DNA of 35,667 nucleotides from Burkholderiales bacterium (GTDB lineage Bacteria > Pseudomonadota > Gammaproteobacteria > Burkholderiales > Burkholderiaceae_C). Shown one piece after another: positions 9,101 to 16,744 of this stretch. How positions within the stretch are numbered: position 1 is the first letter of the stretch; each line of letters opens with the position of its first letter. The notes beneath the pieces were generated by a model, which saw only the letters and a list, made by a program, of their open reading frames with translations, ran no database searches and was not told the DNA's origin. Where the stretch lies: assembly GCA_026400275.1 (NCBI GenBank), contig JAPLPK010000207.1, positions 1 to 35,667 on the forward strand, written 5' to 3'. A program made the position numbers and the translations under genes.

Positions 9101-11781
9101 TGATTGGTATCTTTGGTATTTCGCGCGACATCACCGCCCGCAAAAAGACCGAAGAACAGCTGCACGACACCAATCTGCGTTTCGAAATGGCGGCCGAAGG
9201 TGCGGGTTTGGGCGTGTGGGATCTGGACCTGGTCCACAACACCCTGAGTTGCGATGCGCGTGTGTACCAGCAGTTCGGTGTGCCCGTGGATAGCGGCGAG
9301 GCGCCGGAATCACTCTGGGCACGCTGTCTGCACCCGGAGGACCTGGCGCTTTACCAGTCCCATGTGGATGCGACGGTGCGCGGAGAACATCCCATGAATA
9401 TCGAATTCCGCATCGTGCGTCCCGATGCGGAAGTGCGCTTTATCAAGGCCGCGGGCCGTGTCTACCGTGACGCCTTGGGTACGCCGCAGCGCCTGACCGG
9501 GGTGAACCGTGACATCACCGAGCGCAAGCGGGCCGAGCTGCTGCTGGTAGAGACCAGCTCCTTGTTGCAGAACGTGCTGGAGTCCGCGTCCGAAGTGTCC
9601 ATCATCGCAACCGACAGCCAGTTGACCATCCGCGTATTCAATGTCGGTGCCGAGCGCTTGCTGGGCTACTCCAGCAGCGAGATGGTGGGGCGTGAAACGC
9701 CCATGCTCATCCATGACCCCGAAGAGGTATGGGCGCGCAGCCAGGAGCTAAGCGACGAAGTAGGCCACCCGGTGCTGGGGGCCTCGGTTTTCACCGAGCC
9801 GCTCAGCCTGCACCAAACCCGTGAATGGACCTATGTGCGCAAGGACGGTAGCCGGGTCACCGTGTCCCAGGTCATCACCGCCATGCATGCGGCCGATGGC
9901 AGCATCTTTGGCTATCTGGGTGTGGCCCACGATGTCACGCGGCAAAAGCAGGTGGAGCAATCGCTGCGCGACGCGATGCTGAAGGCCAAACAGGCTAGCG
10001 TGGCCAAAAGCCAGTTCCTGGCGAATATGAGCCACGAGATCCGTACCCCAATGAACGCGGTGATGGGCCTGTCCTACCTGCTGGGGCATACGGCGCTGGA
10101 CGAGGAGCAGGCCGCTTTCCTGGACAAGATCAAGCTGGCCAGCCAGTCCTTGCTGACATTGATCAACGATGTGCTGGACCTGTCGAAGATCGAGGCCAAT
10201 GAAATGGCCATAGAGCAGGTGCCGTTTGACCTGCACACATTGCTGCGCAATGTCTCCGACCTGATGGCCATGCAGGCCCATGCCAAGGGTTTGGAATTTC
10301 TGCTGGACTGGCCCGAAGACGTGCCCGATGTGGTGACGGGAGATGCCACCCGCTTGCAGCAGATTTTGACCAATCTGCTGAGCAACGCCATCAAGTTCAC
10401 CGAGCAGGGTTATGTGCGGCTGGTGCTGCAACGCCTGCCGGCGGCGGCGTCCGACCGTATCCGACTGCGCTTTTCCGTAAGGGACTCGGGCATTGGCATT
10501 CCACCGGCGGTGCAGGCGCGCCTATTCGTACCCTTTGTGCAGGCCGATGCCTCCACCACGCGGCGCTTTGGGGGCACCGGCCTGGGCCTGTCTATCGTGA
10601 AGCACCTGGTCACCTTGATGGGCGGGCAGCTGGGCCTGGACAGCACCGAAGGCGTGGGCAGCGAGTTCTGGCTGCAGCTGGACTTTGACGCAGTCGCCGC
10701 CGATGCGGCCAAAGGCCACAAACGCCAGCACGCTGTAGCCCCGGGTCGTGGTCTGCTCGGCCTACGGGTGCTGGTGGTGGACGACAGCGAGATCAATCTG
10801 GAAGTGGCCAAACGTATCCTGGCGCTAGAAGGGGCGCTGGTCACCCTGGCGGCCAATGGCCGTGAAGCCATCGACATTCTGCGGGCCCAGCCCGACGCAG
10901 TGGACGTGGTGCTGATGGATGTGCAGATGCCCGAGCTGGACGGCCTGAGCGCCACCCGCATCATCCGCCAGGAGCTGGGTTTGACCCGTTTACCTGTCAT
11001 TGCCCTCACGGCTGGCGCCATGCTGGAGGAGCACCAGCAGGCCGAAGCCGCAGGCATGGACGACTTCATCGCCAAGCCCTTCGATGTGCAGCACCTGAAG
11101 CGCACCATCCTGCGCCATGTTTCGGCCCTCGGAGGCGAGGCCCAGGCAGCACCGGAGTCACCGGTGGCGGTGGCCATTGCCGGGCCGACGCAGACCGGTT
11201 GGCCCGCGATTCAGGGGGTGGATGCCCAGGACGCCCATGCCCGCCTGGGCGGGGACTGGAAGCTTTTTTACGCCATGCTCAAGCGCCTGCTGCGGGAGTT
11301 TCACGCCACCAGCCTGGCCCCTGTTGATGGGGATCTTGGATCGCTGACCACCTTGGCGCAGCGCATGCACAAACTGCGTGGCAGCGCCGGCATGCTGGGC
11401 GTGAATGCTGTGCAGCAACTCGCTGGCGAGGCCGAACAAGCCTGCGCGGAAGGGCAGGTCAACAAAGTCCGGCAACTGCTGCGCAAGCTGGATGCGCAAA
11501 TGGACAGCCTGCAGCAGAGTGCCGCCCCGTACCTGGACGCCCACGACAAGCTGGTGGACGCAGCGCCGGCCGAATCGGGTCCGCCATTGGCGCCCGAGGA
11601 CTTGGCCGGCCTGTGTGAACTGCTCCAGCAGCAGGACATGCTGGCCATCCAACGTTTTGAGGCCCTGGCGGCGCAGATCAAGCCGCTGCTGGGACCAGAG
11701 CGCTTCGCCCGCCTGCGTGACGACATGAACAATCTGCAATTCAGCGACGCGGCCCTGGTGTTGGGCACTTTGCGGACCTGA
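6166..11781 (+). CDS. Giant CHASE/multi-PAS hybrid histidine kinase with REC and HPt
   Basis: An 1871-residue membrane-bound phosphorelay kinase. TM1 is at about 22-40. A periplasmic CHASE domain (about 70-260, with FPGARGFGVIRRV) probably binds a small extracellular ligand. TM2 is at about 317-336. I count seven PAS domains, starting near 350, 502, 626, 746, 880, 1005 and 1133. HisKA follows with His1290 (NMSHEIRTPMNAVMG), then HATPase with the N box NLLSNAIKF and DSGIGIP. A receiver domain has Asp1585 (VLMDVQMPELDG), and an HPt domain has His1735 (RMHKLRGSAGMLG). Phosphate can thus pass His-Asp-His within one chain and on to the REC-GGDEF protein encoded 2 bp upstream, linking extracellular and redox or ligand cues to c-di-GMP. 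The stop codon overlaps a 104-bp inverted-repeat element. Confidence 0.95.
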   Translation: MQLAALWKSPQDWLRRPMVRARLVLLLGLALTCWATLWQARQNAATAAGHFDSLVQSTMEQLHARLGIYEYGLRGARGAVLGAGFDLVDRQHFRDYADSRRIDKEFPGARGFGVIRRVAQEDEEAFVQSAQRDGWPNFAVRQFKPNPGERYVIQFLEPVESNRMGIGLDVASDAGRRTAADQAMRTGQATITEPIRLVQDPADAPSSFLLLLPIYRPGASVADPTARELALEGWSFAPLMISEVLRNVEIHRDQLALTLSDASDKGEQVFYRSSSEEPVSDSLGQRISLPIYGRTWVVEAKVLPPFFDQLDSVDPRWVALAGLTISMLVAALVGIRQKELAQAELVRLERSRRAAMVDYSADAIVGETLDGRVADWNPAAERLFGYTAEQAKEQMLAALLLPPDRAQEDTDLLARISNGEVVPPFDTTRMHQNGSLLDVSVAGAPMLGADGRCIGIVKVVRDIGPTKRAELRVRELNASLEQQVLERTALLDTARRELQLILDAVPSQIGYWDKGLLNRMANEAYRNWFGIDPAVLRGTHMRDLLGPVVYESSRPALEAALGGQPQSFFEQEIPMPGGGSKRHALVNYLPDIVDGEVRGLVTLVHDVSELVDGRMKLGALQRENDALLRTIHLHALVSVADRAGRITEVNDAFCLISGYSREELLGRNHRVVNSGVQDKAFWTDMWRTISSGQPWRGEICNRAKDGSLYWVASTIAPFIGADGQVERYISVRTDITASKRAEQTLRASHAFQDRANRVAKIGAWQVDLDPMRVVWSPQLKLIHEVPPDYQPGVEEGLSFYLPEDRALIQRMVEQGIASGESWDLEVQMQTAQGRLIWVRVLGEAETEQGRPVRLVGIMQDITTRKQIENTLIYERHLMTSLLNTVPDQIYFKDMSSRFLRINPGLARRYGLQDPSEAIGLSDEDFFTPEHASATAAVEQHIMATGVPQIDLEEQEFWPDRPPTWNLTTKMPLRDVQGKVIGIFGISRDITARKKTEEQLHDTNLRFEMAAEGAGLGVWDLDLVHNTLSCDARVYQQFGVPVDSGEAPESLWARCLHPEDLALYQSHVDATVRGEHPMNIEFRIVRPDAEVRFIKAAGRVYRDALGTPQRLTGVNRDITERKRAELLLVETSSLLQNVLESASEVSIIATDSQLTIRVFNVGAERLLGYSSSEMVGRETPMLIHDPEEVWARSQELSDEVGHPVLGASVFTEPLSLHQTREWTYVRKDGSRVTVSQVITAMHAADGSIFGYLGVAHDVTRQKQVEQSLRDAMLKAKQASVAKSQFLANMSHEIRTPMNAVMGLSYLLGHTALDEEQAAFLDKIKLASQSLLTLINDVLDLSKIEANEMAIEQVPFDLHTLLRNVSDLMAMQAHAKGLEFLLDWPEDVPDVVTGDATRLQQILTNLLSNAIKFTEQGYVRLVLQRLPAAASDRIRLRFSVRDSGIGIPPAVQARLFVPFVQADASTTRRFGGTGLGLSIVKHLVTLMGGQLGLDSTEGVGSEFWLQLDFDAVAADAAKGHKRQHAVAPGRGLLGLRVLVVDDSEINLEVAKRILALEGALVTLAANGREAIDILRAQPDAVDVVLMDVQMPELDGLSATRIIRQELGLTRLPVIALTAGAMLEEHQQAEAAGMDDFIAKPFDVQHLKRTILRHVSALGGEAQAAPESPVAVAIAGPTQTGWPAIQGVDAQDAHARLGGDWKLFYAMLKRLLREFHATSLAPVDGDLGSLTTLAQRMHKLRGSAGMLGVNAVQQLAGEAEQACAEGQVNKVRQLLRKLDAQMDSLQQSAAPYLDAHDKLVDAAPAESGPPLAPEDLAGLCELLQQQDMLAIQRFEALAAQIKPLLGPERFARLRDDMNNLQFSDAALVLGTLRT

Positions 11782-11884
11782 TTCCATTTCCAGATCAATC
11801 CGAATATGTCGTTGCTTCGCCTTGCCGTGGCAAACCACTGCCGGCGGCTTCGCGCCTCATCTCTTGTTGATCTGGAAATGGAAT
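11781..11884. repeat. 104-bp element with perfect 18-bp terminal inverted repeats
   Basis: Left arm ATTCCATTTCCAGATCAA (11781-11798) and right arm TTGATCTGGAAATGGAAT (11867-11884) match 18/18. The 68-bp interior is GC-richer than the arms. The element sits between two convergent genes and its first base is the last base of the kinase stop codon. It could be a small MITE-like repeat, a bidirectional terminator, or both. No coding sequence fits inside. Confidence 0.75.
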
Positions 11885-11909
11885 GACGCCCCAGCTGCCT
11901 GGAGGGCCT

Positions 11910-13343
11910 CTATTCAGCCTTGGATTCAGCCAGGTGCAGCAATTGGCCCGGCTTGGCCTGGGCCAGGGCCTTGCTGATGATCTTGTAGGTGTCAAAGTCA
12001 AACGCGGCCTGGCCGCCCTGTAGCAGCTCCTGCACCTCTTCTTCGTTGCGGGCCGTGCCCAGGTGGCGCCAGGCGTGCAGAACGTGCAGGTCATCGCCCT
12101 CGCGCAGACCTATGGGGCCCGGGTAGGGCCAGCGCTTGACCTGGTGGCGGATCAGGGCGGTACGTAGCGCCAGGTTGTGCTGGGCCATGCTCTGTGCGCC
12201 CACACAGGCGCCGGCGCACTGCTGTACCTGGTAGGCAAAGCAGGGCTTGCCCGGGGCGATTTTTTCCAGGCCCAGGACGGCCCGGCACAGGCGCTGCTCG
12301 GTGGCCAGGTCCTCCAGCAATTGCAAGGCCGCGCGGCGTGAGCGGAACGGGCCAAACAGCGCGTCCTGCACGCCCAGTCCGATGTCGGCTCCATGCACCA
12401 GGCGCGGCACCAGGGGCGCGTGCCCAGACGCGGGTGTGGACGCGGATGGTTGTGCGGGCTGGTCCAGCCGCCATGCGTGCAGATCGTTTTGCCGGCGCAG
12501 TTGCACATTCAGGCTGGGCTGGTGTTGCTTGACCATGCGGGCCTCTAGCAGCAGGGCGCCGATTTCGCCGGCGGTCTCCACCCAGTCGATATCGGCCACC
12601 TGCTGGCTCAGGCGCATCTCCTTGGGGTTGGACAGCGCAGCGCTGAAGTGGGCCAGCACGCGGCTGCGCAGGTTCTTGCTTTTGCCGATGTAGAGCGGGT
12701 TGCGCTGCGCGTCCCAGAACAGGTAGACGCCCGGCGTTTCGGGAATGCGGTCTATGTGCTCCGCGTCTAGCTGCGGCGGCACGGCGGCGCGGCCCGACAG
12801 GGTGGCTACCGCGTCCTGCAGGGTGCCTGGGGCGAAGCGGGTTTGCAGCAGCTGCCAGAACTGCGCCAGCGCATCGGCATCGGCCAGCGCGCGGTGGCGC
12901 TCGGGCATCTGCAGGCCGTGGGTGGCCACCAGCGTGTCCAGGTTGTGCCGCGCCTGCTGCGGGAACAGCATGCGCGAAAGCTTCACCGTGCACAGCACGG
13001 GTGCCTGCCAGGTGATGCCGCAGGCCTTGAACTCGGCGCGCAGAAAGCCGTAGTCAAAGCGCGCGTTGTGCGCCACAAAGAGCTTGCCGCGCAGCCGGTC
13101 CAGAATGTCAACGGCCACGTCGGCAAAGCGGGGCTGGCCGGCGACCATGGCGTCGGAGATGCCGGTCAACTGCTGGATGAAGGCGGGGATGGGCGTGCCG
13201 GGGTCCAGCAGCTGACTCCAGCGGCGCACATGCGGGCCATCGACCTCGACAATGCCCACTTCGGTGATGCGGTCCCGCCCGGCGGTGCTGCCGGTGGTTT
13301 CAATGTCCACAAAGGCCAGGGCTGGGAAGTCGGTGCTGATCAT
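11910..13343 (-). CDS. DEDDh 3'-5' exonuclease fused to GIY-YIG (Cho/UvrC-like) nuclease
   Basis: A 477-residue two-nuclease protein, probably acting in DNA repair. The N-terminal DnaQ-like exonuclease (about 8-175) has Asp13 and Glu15 in FVDIETTG, and the later HNARFDYGFL and HRALADADA motifs of the DEDDh class. A UvrC/Cho-type GIY-YIG domain follows (about 205-290; TPGVYLFWD, then PLYIGKSKNLRSRV). The remaining C-terminal region contains FAYQVQQCAGACVG. The start is the ATG at 13343. An in-frame extension to 13421 runs through a repetitive element and is rejected. That ATG lies one base outside the element's terminal repeat, so the gene's ribosome binding region and probably its promoter come from the repeat. 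No good Shine-Dalgarno is visible. Confidence 0.9.
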   Translation of the reverse strand: MISTDFPALAFVDIETTGSTAGRDRITEVGIVEVDGPHVRRWSQLLDPGTPIPAFIQQLTGISDAMVAGQPRFADVAVDILDRLRGKLFVAHNARFDYGFLRAEFKACGITWQAPVLCTVKLSRMLFPQQARHNLDTLVATHGLQMPERHRALADADALAQFWQLLQTRFAPGTLQDAVATLSGRAAVPPQLDAEHIDRIPETPGVYLFWDAQRNPLYIGKSKNLRSRVLAHFSAALSNPKEMRLSQQVADIDWVETAGEIGALLLEARMVKQHQPSLNVQLRRQNDLHAWRLDQPAQPSASTPASGHAPLVPRLVHGADIGLGVQDALFGPFRSRRAALQLLEDLATEQRLCRAVLGLEKIAPGKPCFAYQVQQCAGACVGAQSMAQHNLALRTALIRHQVKRWPYPGPIGLREGDDLHVLHAWRHLGTARNEEEVQELLQGGQAAFDFDTYKIISKALAQAKPGQLLHLAESKAE

Positions 13344-13344
13344 A

Positions 13345-13614
13345 AGAACGTGTTCAAGGTCTTTTTGGGGCCGCGCAGCCGCCTTCTCGGGAGGGGCTGG
13401 TAGGCGCGGCTCGCCGCCCATAGCCCGGCTATGGGCAAGAGTCGCAACACCCCAGACTGCCCGAGAAGGCGGCTGCCCTTCGGGTTGGGGAGAAATCGGG
13501 CGATTTGTCCGCCATCACCCTTGCATGGGCAGAGAGCCCATGCTGCAGGCGCTGACAGCCAACTCATCCCGATTGCTCCCCAACGCGGCCTCAAAAAGAT
13601 CTTGAACACGTTCT
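13345..13614. mobile_element. 270-bp nested palindromic MITE-like element
   Basis: Terminal inverted repeats 13345-13375 and 13584-13614 match 29/31. Inside are two further closed arms. Arm A is 13375-13391 paired with 13460-13476 (17/17), with a tip hairpin 416-425/427-436 of the 13 kb block (10/10, i.e. 13416-13425 and 13427-13436). Arm B is 13485-13500 paired with 13568-13583 (15/16), with a tip hairpin 13523-13530/13536-13543 (8/8). The whole would fold as a three-way junction in single-stranded DNA or RNA. No transposase is encoded and no target-site duplication is evident. Frames read through it are artefacts of its inverted structure. Confidence 0.75.
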
Positions 13615-13616
13615 AG

Positions 13617-13672
13617 GAAAAATCGGGCTCCGGCGCAGGTAATACCTGCACAGGTAGCTATGAAAAACGCAG
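13617..13672. repeat. Dispersed hairpin repeat, copy 3
   Basis: The core 13633-13651 reads GCGCAGGTAATACCTGCAC, containing the perfect palindrome GCAGGTA-A-TACCTGC. It is followed by AGGTAGCTATGAAAAA. It starts a few bases after the 270-bp palindromic element and lies about 20 bp beyond the stop of the beta-propeller gene. Confidence 0.7.
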
Positions 13673-13689
13673 CAAAATGGCTGCAGGCG

Positions 13690-14832
13690 TTACCGCATAT
13701 TACCGGTGTGGCCCAGCGAGTAGCGGCCGGGCTGGGGCCAGACCGTCAGGCCATGCGGCTCGGCGCCGACCTTGATGGACTTCACCGCGCCGCTTTCGGT
13801 GTCAAAGGCGTACACCACATCGTCGAAGCGGCCGGACAGCCACAGCGTCTTGCCGTCGGCGCTGACGTTGCCCATGTCCGGGCTGCCGCCGCCGGGGATG
13901 GGCCAGGTGGTCAGCACCTTGCGCGTGGCGAAGTCCAGCACCGACACGCTGCCCTTGCCGTGGCGCATGCCGTGCACCATGTTGCTGCCGCGATTCGAGA
14001 TGTACAGCTTGCTGCCGTCACGGCTTGGGTACAGGCCGTGTGCGCCCACGCCGGTGGGGATGGTGCCGAGCTTGGTGAAGCTCTCGCCATCGACCACGTA
14101 GATGCCATCGGCCATCATGTCGGCCACATAAAACACCTTGCCGTCGGGCGAGACGCGGATGTCTTGCGGCATGCCTTTCTTGTTCAGCTCCAGGTAGCCC
14201 ACCACCTTGCGGTTGACCATGTCGATCTTGGCCAGCTTGCCGCCGAACTCGCAGGTGAACAGTGCGTAGCTGCCGTCGATGGCGAAGTCGGCGTGGTTGA
14301 TGCCCTTGCATTCGGGCACCGACAGGCTGGACTTGAGCGCCATGGTGTGGGCGTCGCGGAAGTCCAGCCGCGCATGCGCCTCGGCCACCACGATGGCTTC
14401 CTTGCCGTCGGGCGTGAAGTACATGTTGTAGGGGTCGTCTACCTCCACGTTCTTGCCGGGTTTGCCGGTGACGGGGTCGATGGGGGTCAGGCTGCCGCTG
14501 TTCTTGCCTTCGGCGTTATTCGCCACCCACAGGGTTTGCAGGTCCCAGGCGGGCACCACGTGCTGGGGGCTTTGGCCCACGGGGAACTTGTCCACCACCT
14601 TCATGGTGGCCGGGTCGATTACATACACATCGTTTGAGCGCAGATTCGGCACGTAGATGCGCGGCAGCGCCTTGGCGACGGCCGGGCTCAGACGGTCGGT
14701 GCCGGCCTCGCTGTAGAGGTTGCTGGCGTTGACCACCGGCGGCATGCCGGGGATGGTTTTGATGGCTTGGGCTGAGGCTGTGACAGCCATGGCCGCCAGG
14801 GCCAGAGAGGTGAGGGAGGTTTTGAATTGCAT
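13690..14832 (-). CDS. Exported YncE/YVTN-type beta-propeller protein
   Basis: A 380-residue periplasmic protein. A typical signal peptide (MQFKTSLTSLALAAMAVTAS, cleavage near AQA at about 21-23) is followed by repeated blade motifs such as RIYVPNLRSNDVYVIDPAT, MYFTPDGKEAIV, IRVSPDGKVFYVAD and LYPSRDGSKLYISN. These are characteristic of YVTN-family or cytochrome d1-like propellers, probably seven blades. No CxxCH haem motif is visible, so it is not itself a cytochrome. It follows the creatininase-like gene by 50 bp in the same direction and is probably cotranscribed with it. The ligand and function are unknown; the propeller may serve as a binding scaffold. A hairpin repeat follows the stop. 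Confidence 0.88.
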   Translation of the reverse strand: MQFKTSLTSLALAAMAVTASAQAIKTIPGMPPVVNASNLYSEAGTDRLSPAVAKALPRIYVPNLRSNDVYVIDPATMKVVDKFPVGQSPQHVVPAWDLQTLWVANNAEGKNSGSLTPIDPVTGKPGKNVEVDDPYNMYFTPDGKEAIVVAEAHARLDFRDAHTMALKSSLSVPECKGINHADFAIDGSYALFTCEFGGKLAKIDMVNRKVVGYLELNKKGMPQDIRVSPDGKVFYVADMMADGIYVVDGESFTKLGTIPTGVGAHGLYPSRDGSKLYISNRGSNMVHGMRHGKGSVSVLDFATRKVLTTWPIPGGGSPDMGNVSADGKTLWLSGRFDDVVYAFDTESGAVKSIKVGAEPHGLTVWPQPGRYSLGHTGNMR

Positions 14833-14882
14833 GCTGGTTCCTGTAGAGATGCTGGTCGCGTCTGTCAGCTGTTAATGGGTGC

Positions 14883-15695
14883 CTAGTGCGCGGCCGTGCT
14901 GGTTTTGAGGGCTTGTATGGTTTTGCTGACGATGGCGTCTATGCCCAGCTGGCCCAGCTCGGCGCTGGCGCGGTGCGGGTCGCCGCCGTACACGCCATCG
15001 GCCTGGCCGACCTTGGGGCCGCTGCGCATCGCGTCCTGGCGCACCATCTGGGGCGCCACGGCCATCAGCAGGGCGGTGTCGGCCAGGCCGGCGTGGGTGC
15101 CGATTTCATCGTCGCGTATGCCGTGCTGGCGCAGGATCTGGGCATAGCCGTCGGAGCTGGTGGCGTAGTACACCGGTGGCACCAGGGCCTGTCCCGTGGC
15201 GCCCCAGCTTTTGTTCAACTGGGCCACCACCTGCTGTATATCCTTCTGGTAGCCGCCGTGGTCACCCAGAAAGACGATGTTCTTGAAGCCATGCACCTTG
15301 AAGCTGTTGGCCGCCGACTCCAGCGTTTTCTTGAACACCTCGTCCGGCACGGTGATGGTGCCGGGGAAGCGCATGTGCGACGAGGTAGGCGCCGTGCCGC
15401 CCTCGGGCACGTAGGCAATGACCGGGGCCACCAGCGTATTGCCCAGGCCTTCGGCAATGCGTTGCGACAGCACTTTGACGCGCGCGTTGTGCTTGCCCAG
15501 CGCCACATAGGGGCCGCTTTGCTCGGTGCCGCCAATGGGCACCAGGATGGTGGTTTTTCCGGCCTGCACCTGGTCGCGCAACTCGGTCCAGGTCAGGTCT
15601 TCCAGAAACACGGTTTTGGGGGCTTGTGCCCACACCACGGGGGCTGCCAGCAGCAGGGCGGCGCAAGCCAATGGCAGGCGAAATCGACAATACAT
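14883..15695 (-). CDS. Exported creatininase-family protein with variant metal site
   Basis: A 270-residue amidohydrolase-like protein of the creatininase fold. A signal peptide (MYCRFRLPLACAALLLAAPV, cleavage after VWA) exports it, whereas true creatininases are cytoplasmic. The start at 15695 is set by AAGGA five bases upstream; the longer frame to 15893 is rejected. The family motif normally reads EQHGPHLPLGTD. Here it is EQSGPYVALGKHN, so Glu58 is kept, His is replaced by Ser60, and the usual Asp position is His69. GDHGGYQ and THAGLADTALLM correspond to the later family motifs. The changes suggest a different metal arrangement or lost hydrolase activity. It heads a two-gene unit with the beta-propeller. 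The substrate is unknown. Confidence 0.87.
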   Translation of the reverse strand: MYCRFRLPLACAALLLAAPVVWAQAPKTVFLEDLTWTELRDQVQAGKTTILVPIGGTEQSGPYVALGKHNARVKVLSQRIAEGLGNTLVAPVIAYVPEGGTAPTSSHMRFPGTITVPDEVFKKTLESAANSFKVHGFKNIVFLGDHGGYQKDIQQVVAQLNKSWGATGQALVPPVYYATSSDGYAQILRQHGIRDDEIGTHAGLADTALLMAVAPQMVRQDAMRSGPKVGQADGVYGGDPHRASAELGQLGIDAIVSKTIQALKTSTAAH

Positions 15696-15753
15696 AAAAA
15701 TCCTTACGGGGGCCGCCTGCGCGCAAGTGTGCGGGTTTTGGCGGTGCAGGGTG

Positions 15754-15767
15754 TTGCGCCAGGTCAA
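15754..15767 (-). promoter_or_regulatory. Weak FNR/Anr-like palindrome upstream of creatininase-like gene
   Basis: On the minus strand this reads TTGACCTGGCGCAA, a partial match to TTGAT-N4-ATCAA with one reasonable half-site. It lies about 60 bp before the start codon. The box before the stress-protein gene at 26924 has the same first half but a better second half. Confidence 0.2.
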
Positions 15768-15830
15768 ACCGTGGCACCGGGGCCGTACTGACTGAGTTCC
15801 ATACCCAGCGGAGGTTCCCGCCGCCTGGAT

Positions 15831-15883
15831 GGGAAAAATGGGCTTTACCCGTTGGAAACGGACTATATTGACAGCATTTTCCC
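15831..15883 (+). promoter_or_regulatory. Promoter/operator region of the HDOD gene
   Basis: A good -10 hexamer, TATATT (15864-15869), lies 38 bp before the HDOD start, with no convincing -35 at the right distance. It sits between the arms of an inverted repeat, GGGAAAAATG (15831-15840) and CATTTTCCC (15875-15883), which enclose a second small palindrome, CCGTT-GGA-AACGG (15849-15861). This arrangement would suit an operator. Confidence 0.35.
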
Positions 15884-15907
15884 GCAGTCCCATCCCCGGA
15901 GAACGCC

Positions 15908-16729
15908 ATGCAACTTGCAGAAATTCTTGCCTCGGACACGCTGATTCCGTCCTTGCCCGCCACGGTGGCGCAGATTCTGGGTGAGTTTCAGAAGGCTGAG
16001 CCCGATGTGCGCCGTATCACCGAGCTGGTTTCCAGCGAGGTTGGGCTGACTGTGCGCATACTGCGGCTGCTGAACTCCGCCCGCTACGGTGGTGGTGGCC
16101 GCATTGGCACGGTGGAAGGCGCAATTCCGCTGCTGGGCCTGAAGGCCACCAACCAGCTGATCAGCGCGGCGGCGGTGGGCGGCGCCTTCAAGCAGGTGCC
16201 GGGCGTGGACATGGCCGACTTCTGGCGCCACAGCCTGGACGTGGCCAAGATCGCCCAGTCCCTGGCCGACTCCATGCGTATCGACAAGGGCCTGGCCTTT
16301 ACCTCCGGTCTGCTGCATGGCGTGGGCGACCTGGTGATGAAGATCGCCATGCCCGACCAGCCCTGTTTGCAAACCAGCTTTACCTCCGACGGCGACCGCC
16401 ATGCCCGGCAAGTGGCCGAGCTGGGCTATTCCTACGCTGACGTGGGCGCGGCATTTGCCGCCAAATGGCATTTTCCGCAAGCCATTGTGGATGCCATCAA
16501 GCACCACCCCAACCCCAGTGAAGACACAGACAGCGAAACCCTGGCCGGCATCGTTTACCTGGCCTCGTGGGGCAGCCTGGCCCATGAAATGGACCTGGAC
16601 GCCCCGGCCCTGTTCGACAAATACCCCAGCCGTGTGGCCGACTCGATTGGCTTCGCCGACCAGGAGCTGCTGTGCTCTGAAAACCCCATTGAATGGACGG
16701 GCCCGGCCGAAGCCGGCGACTTCGCCTGA
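15908..16729 (+). CDS. HDOD-domain signalling protein
   Basis: A 273-residue protein made almost entirely of an HDOD domain (about 10-205), a regulatory relative of HD phosphohydrolases. Typical features are LPSLPATVAQIL near the start (positions 13-25), VSSEVGLTVRILRLLNSARY, and GLLHGVGDLVM, where the HD metal pair is degenerate (HG in place of HD). Catalysis is therefore unlikely and a protein-interaction or signalling role more probable, as in other HDOD proteins linked to c-di-GMP or stress pathways. GGAG lies seven bases before the ATG. It is divergent from the creatininase-like gene and converges on chrA with 15 bp between the stops. Confidence 0.9.
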   Translation: MQLAEILASDTLIPSLPATVAQILGEFQKAEPDVRRITELVSSEVGLTVRILRLLNSARYGGGGRIGTVEGAIPLLGLKATNQLISAAAVGGAFKQVPGVDMADFWRHSLDVAKIAQSLADSMRIDKGLAFTSGLLHGVGDLVMKIAMPDQPCLQTSFTSDGDRHARQVAELGYSYADVGAAFAAKWHFPQAIVDAIKHHPNPSEDTDSETLAGIVYLASWGSLAHEMDLDAPALFDKYPSRVADSIGFADQELLCSENPIEWTGPAEAGDFA

Positions 16730-16744
16730 GCTGAGGCAACTGAG

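Noticed and set aside
13344-13421. N-terminal extension of the exonuclease gene
   Set aside because: The extra 26 residues are encoded by the palindromic element, and the DIETTG motif already sits at the usual distance from the ATG at 13343.
13431-13616. Small open frames inside the 270-bp element, both strands
   Set aside because: The frames mirror each other because of the inverted repeats and have no ribosome binding site or family resemblance.
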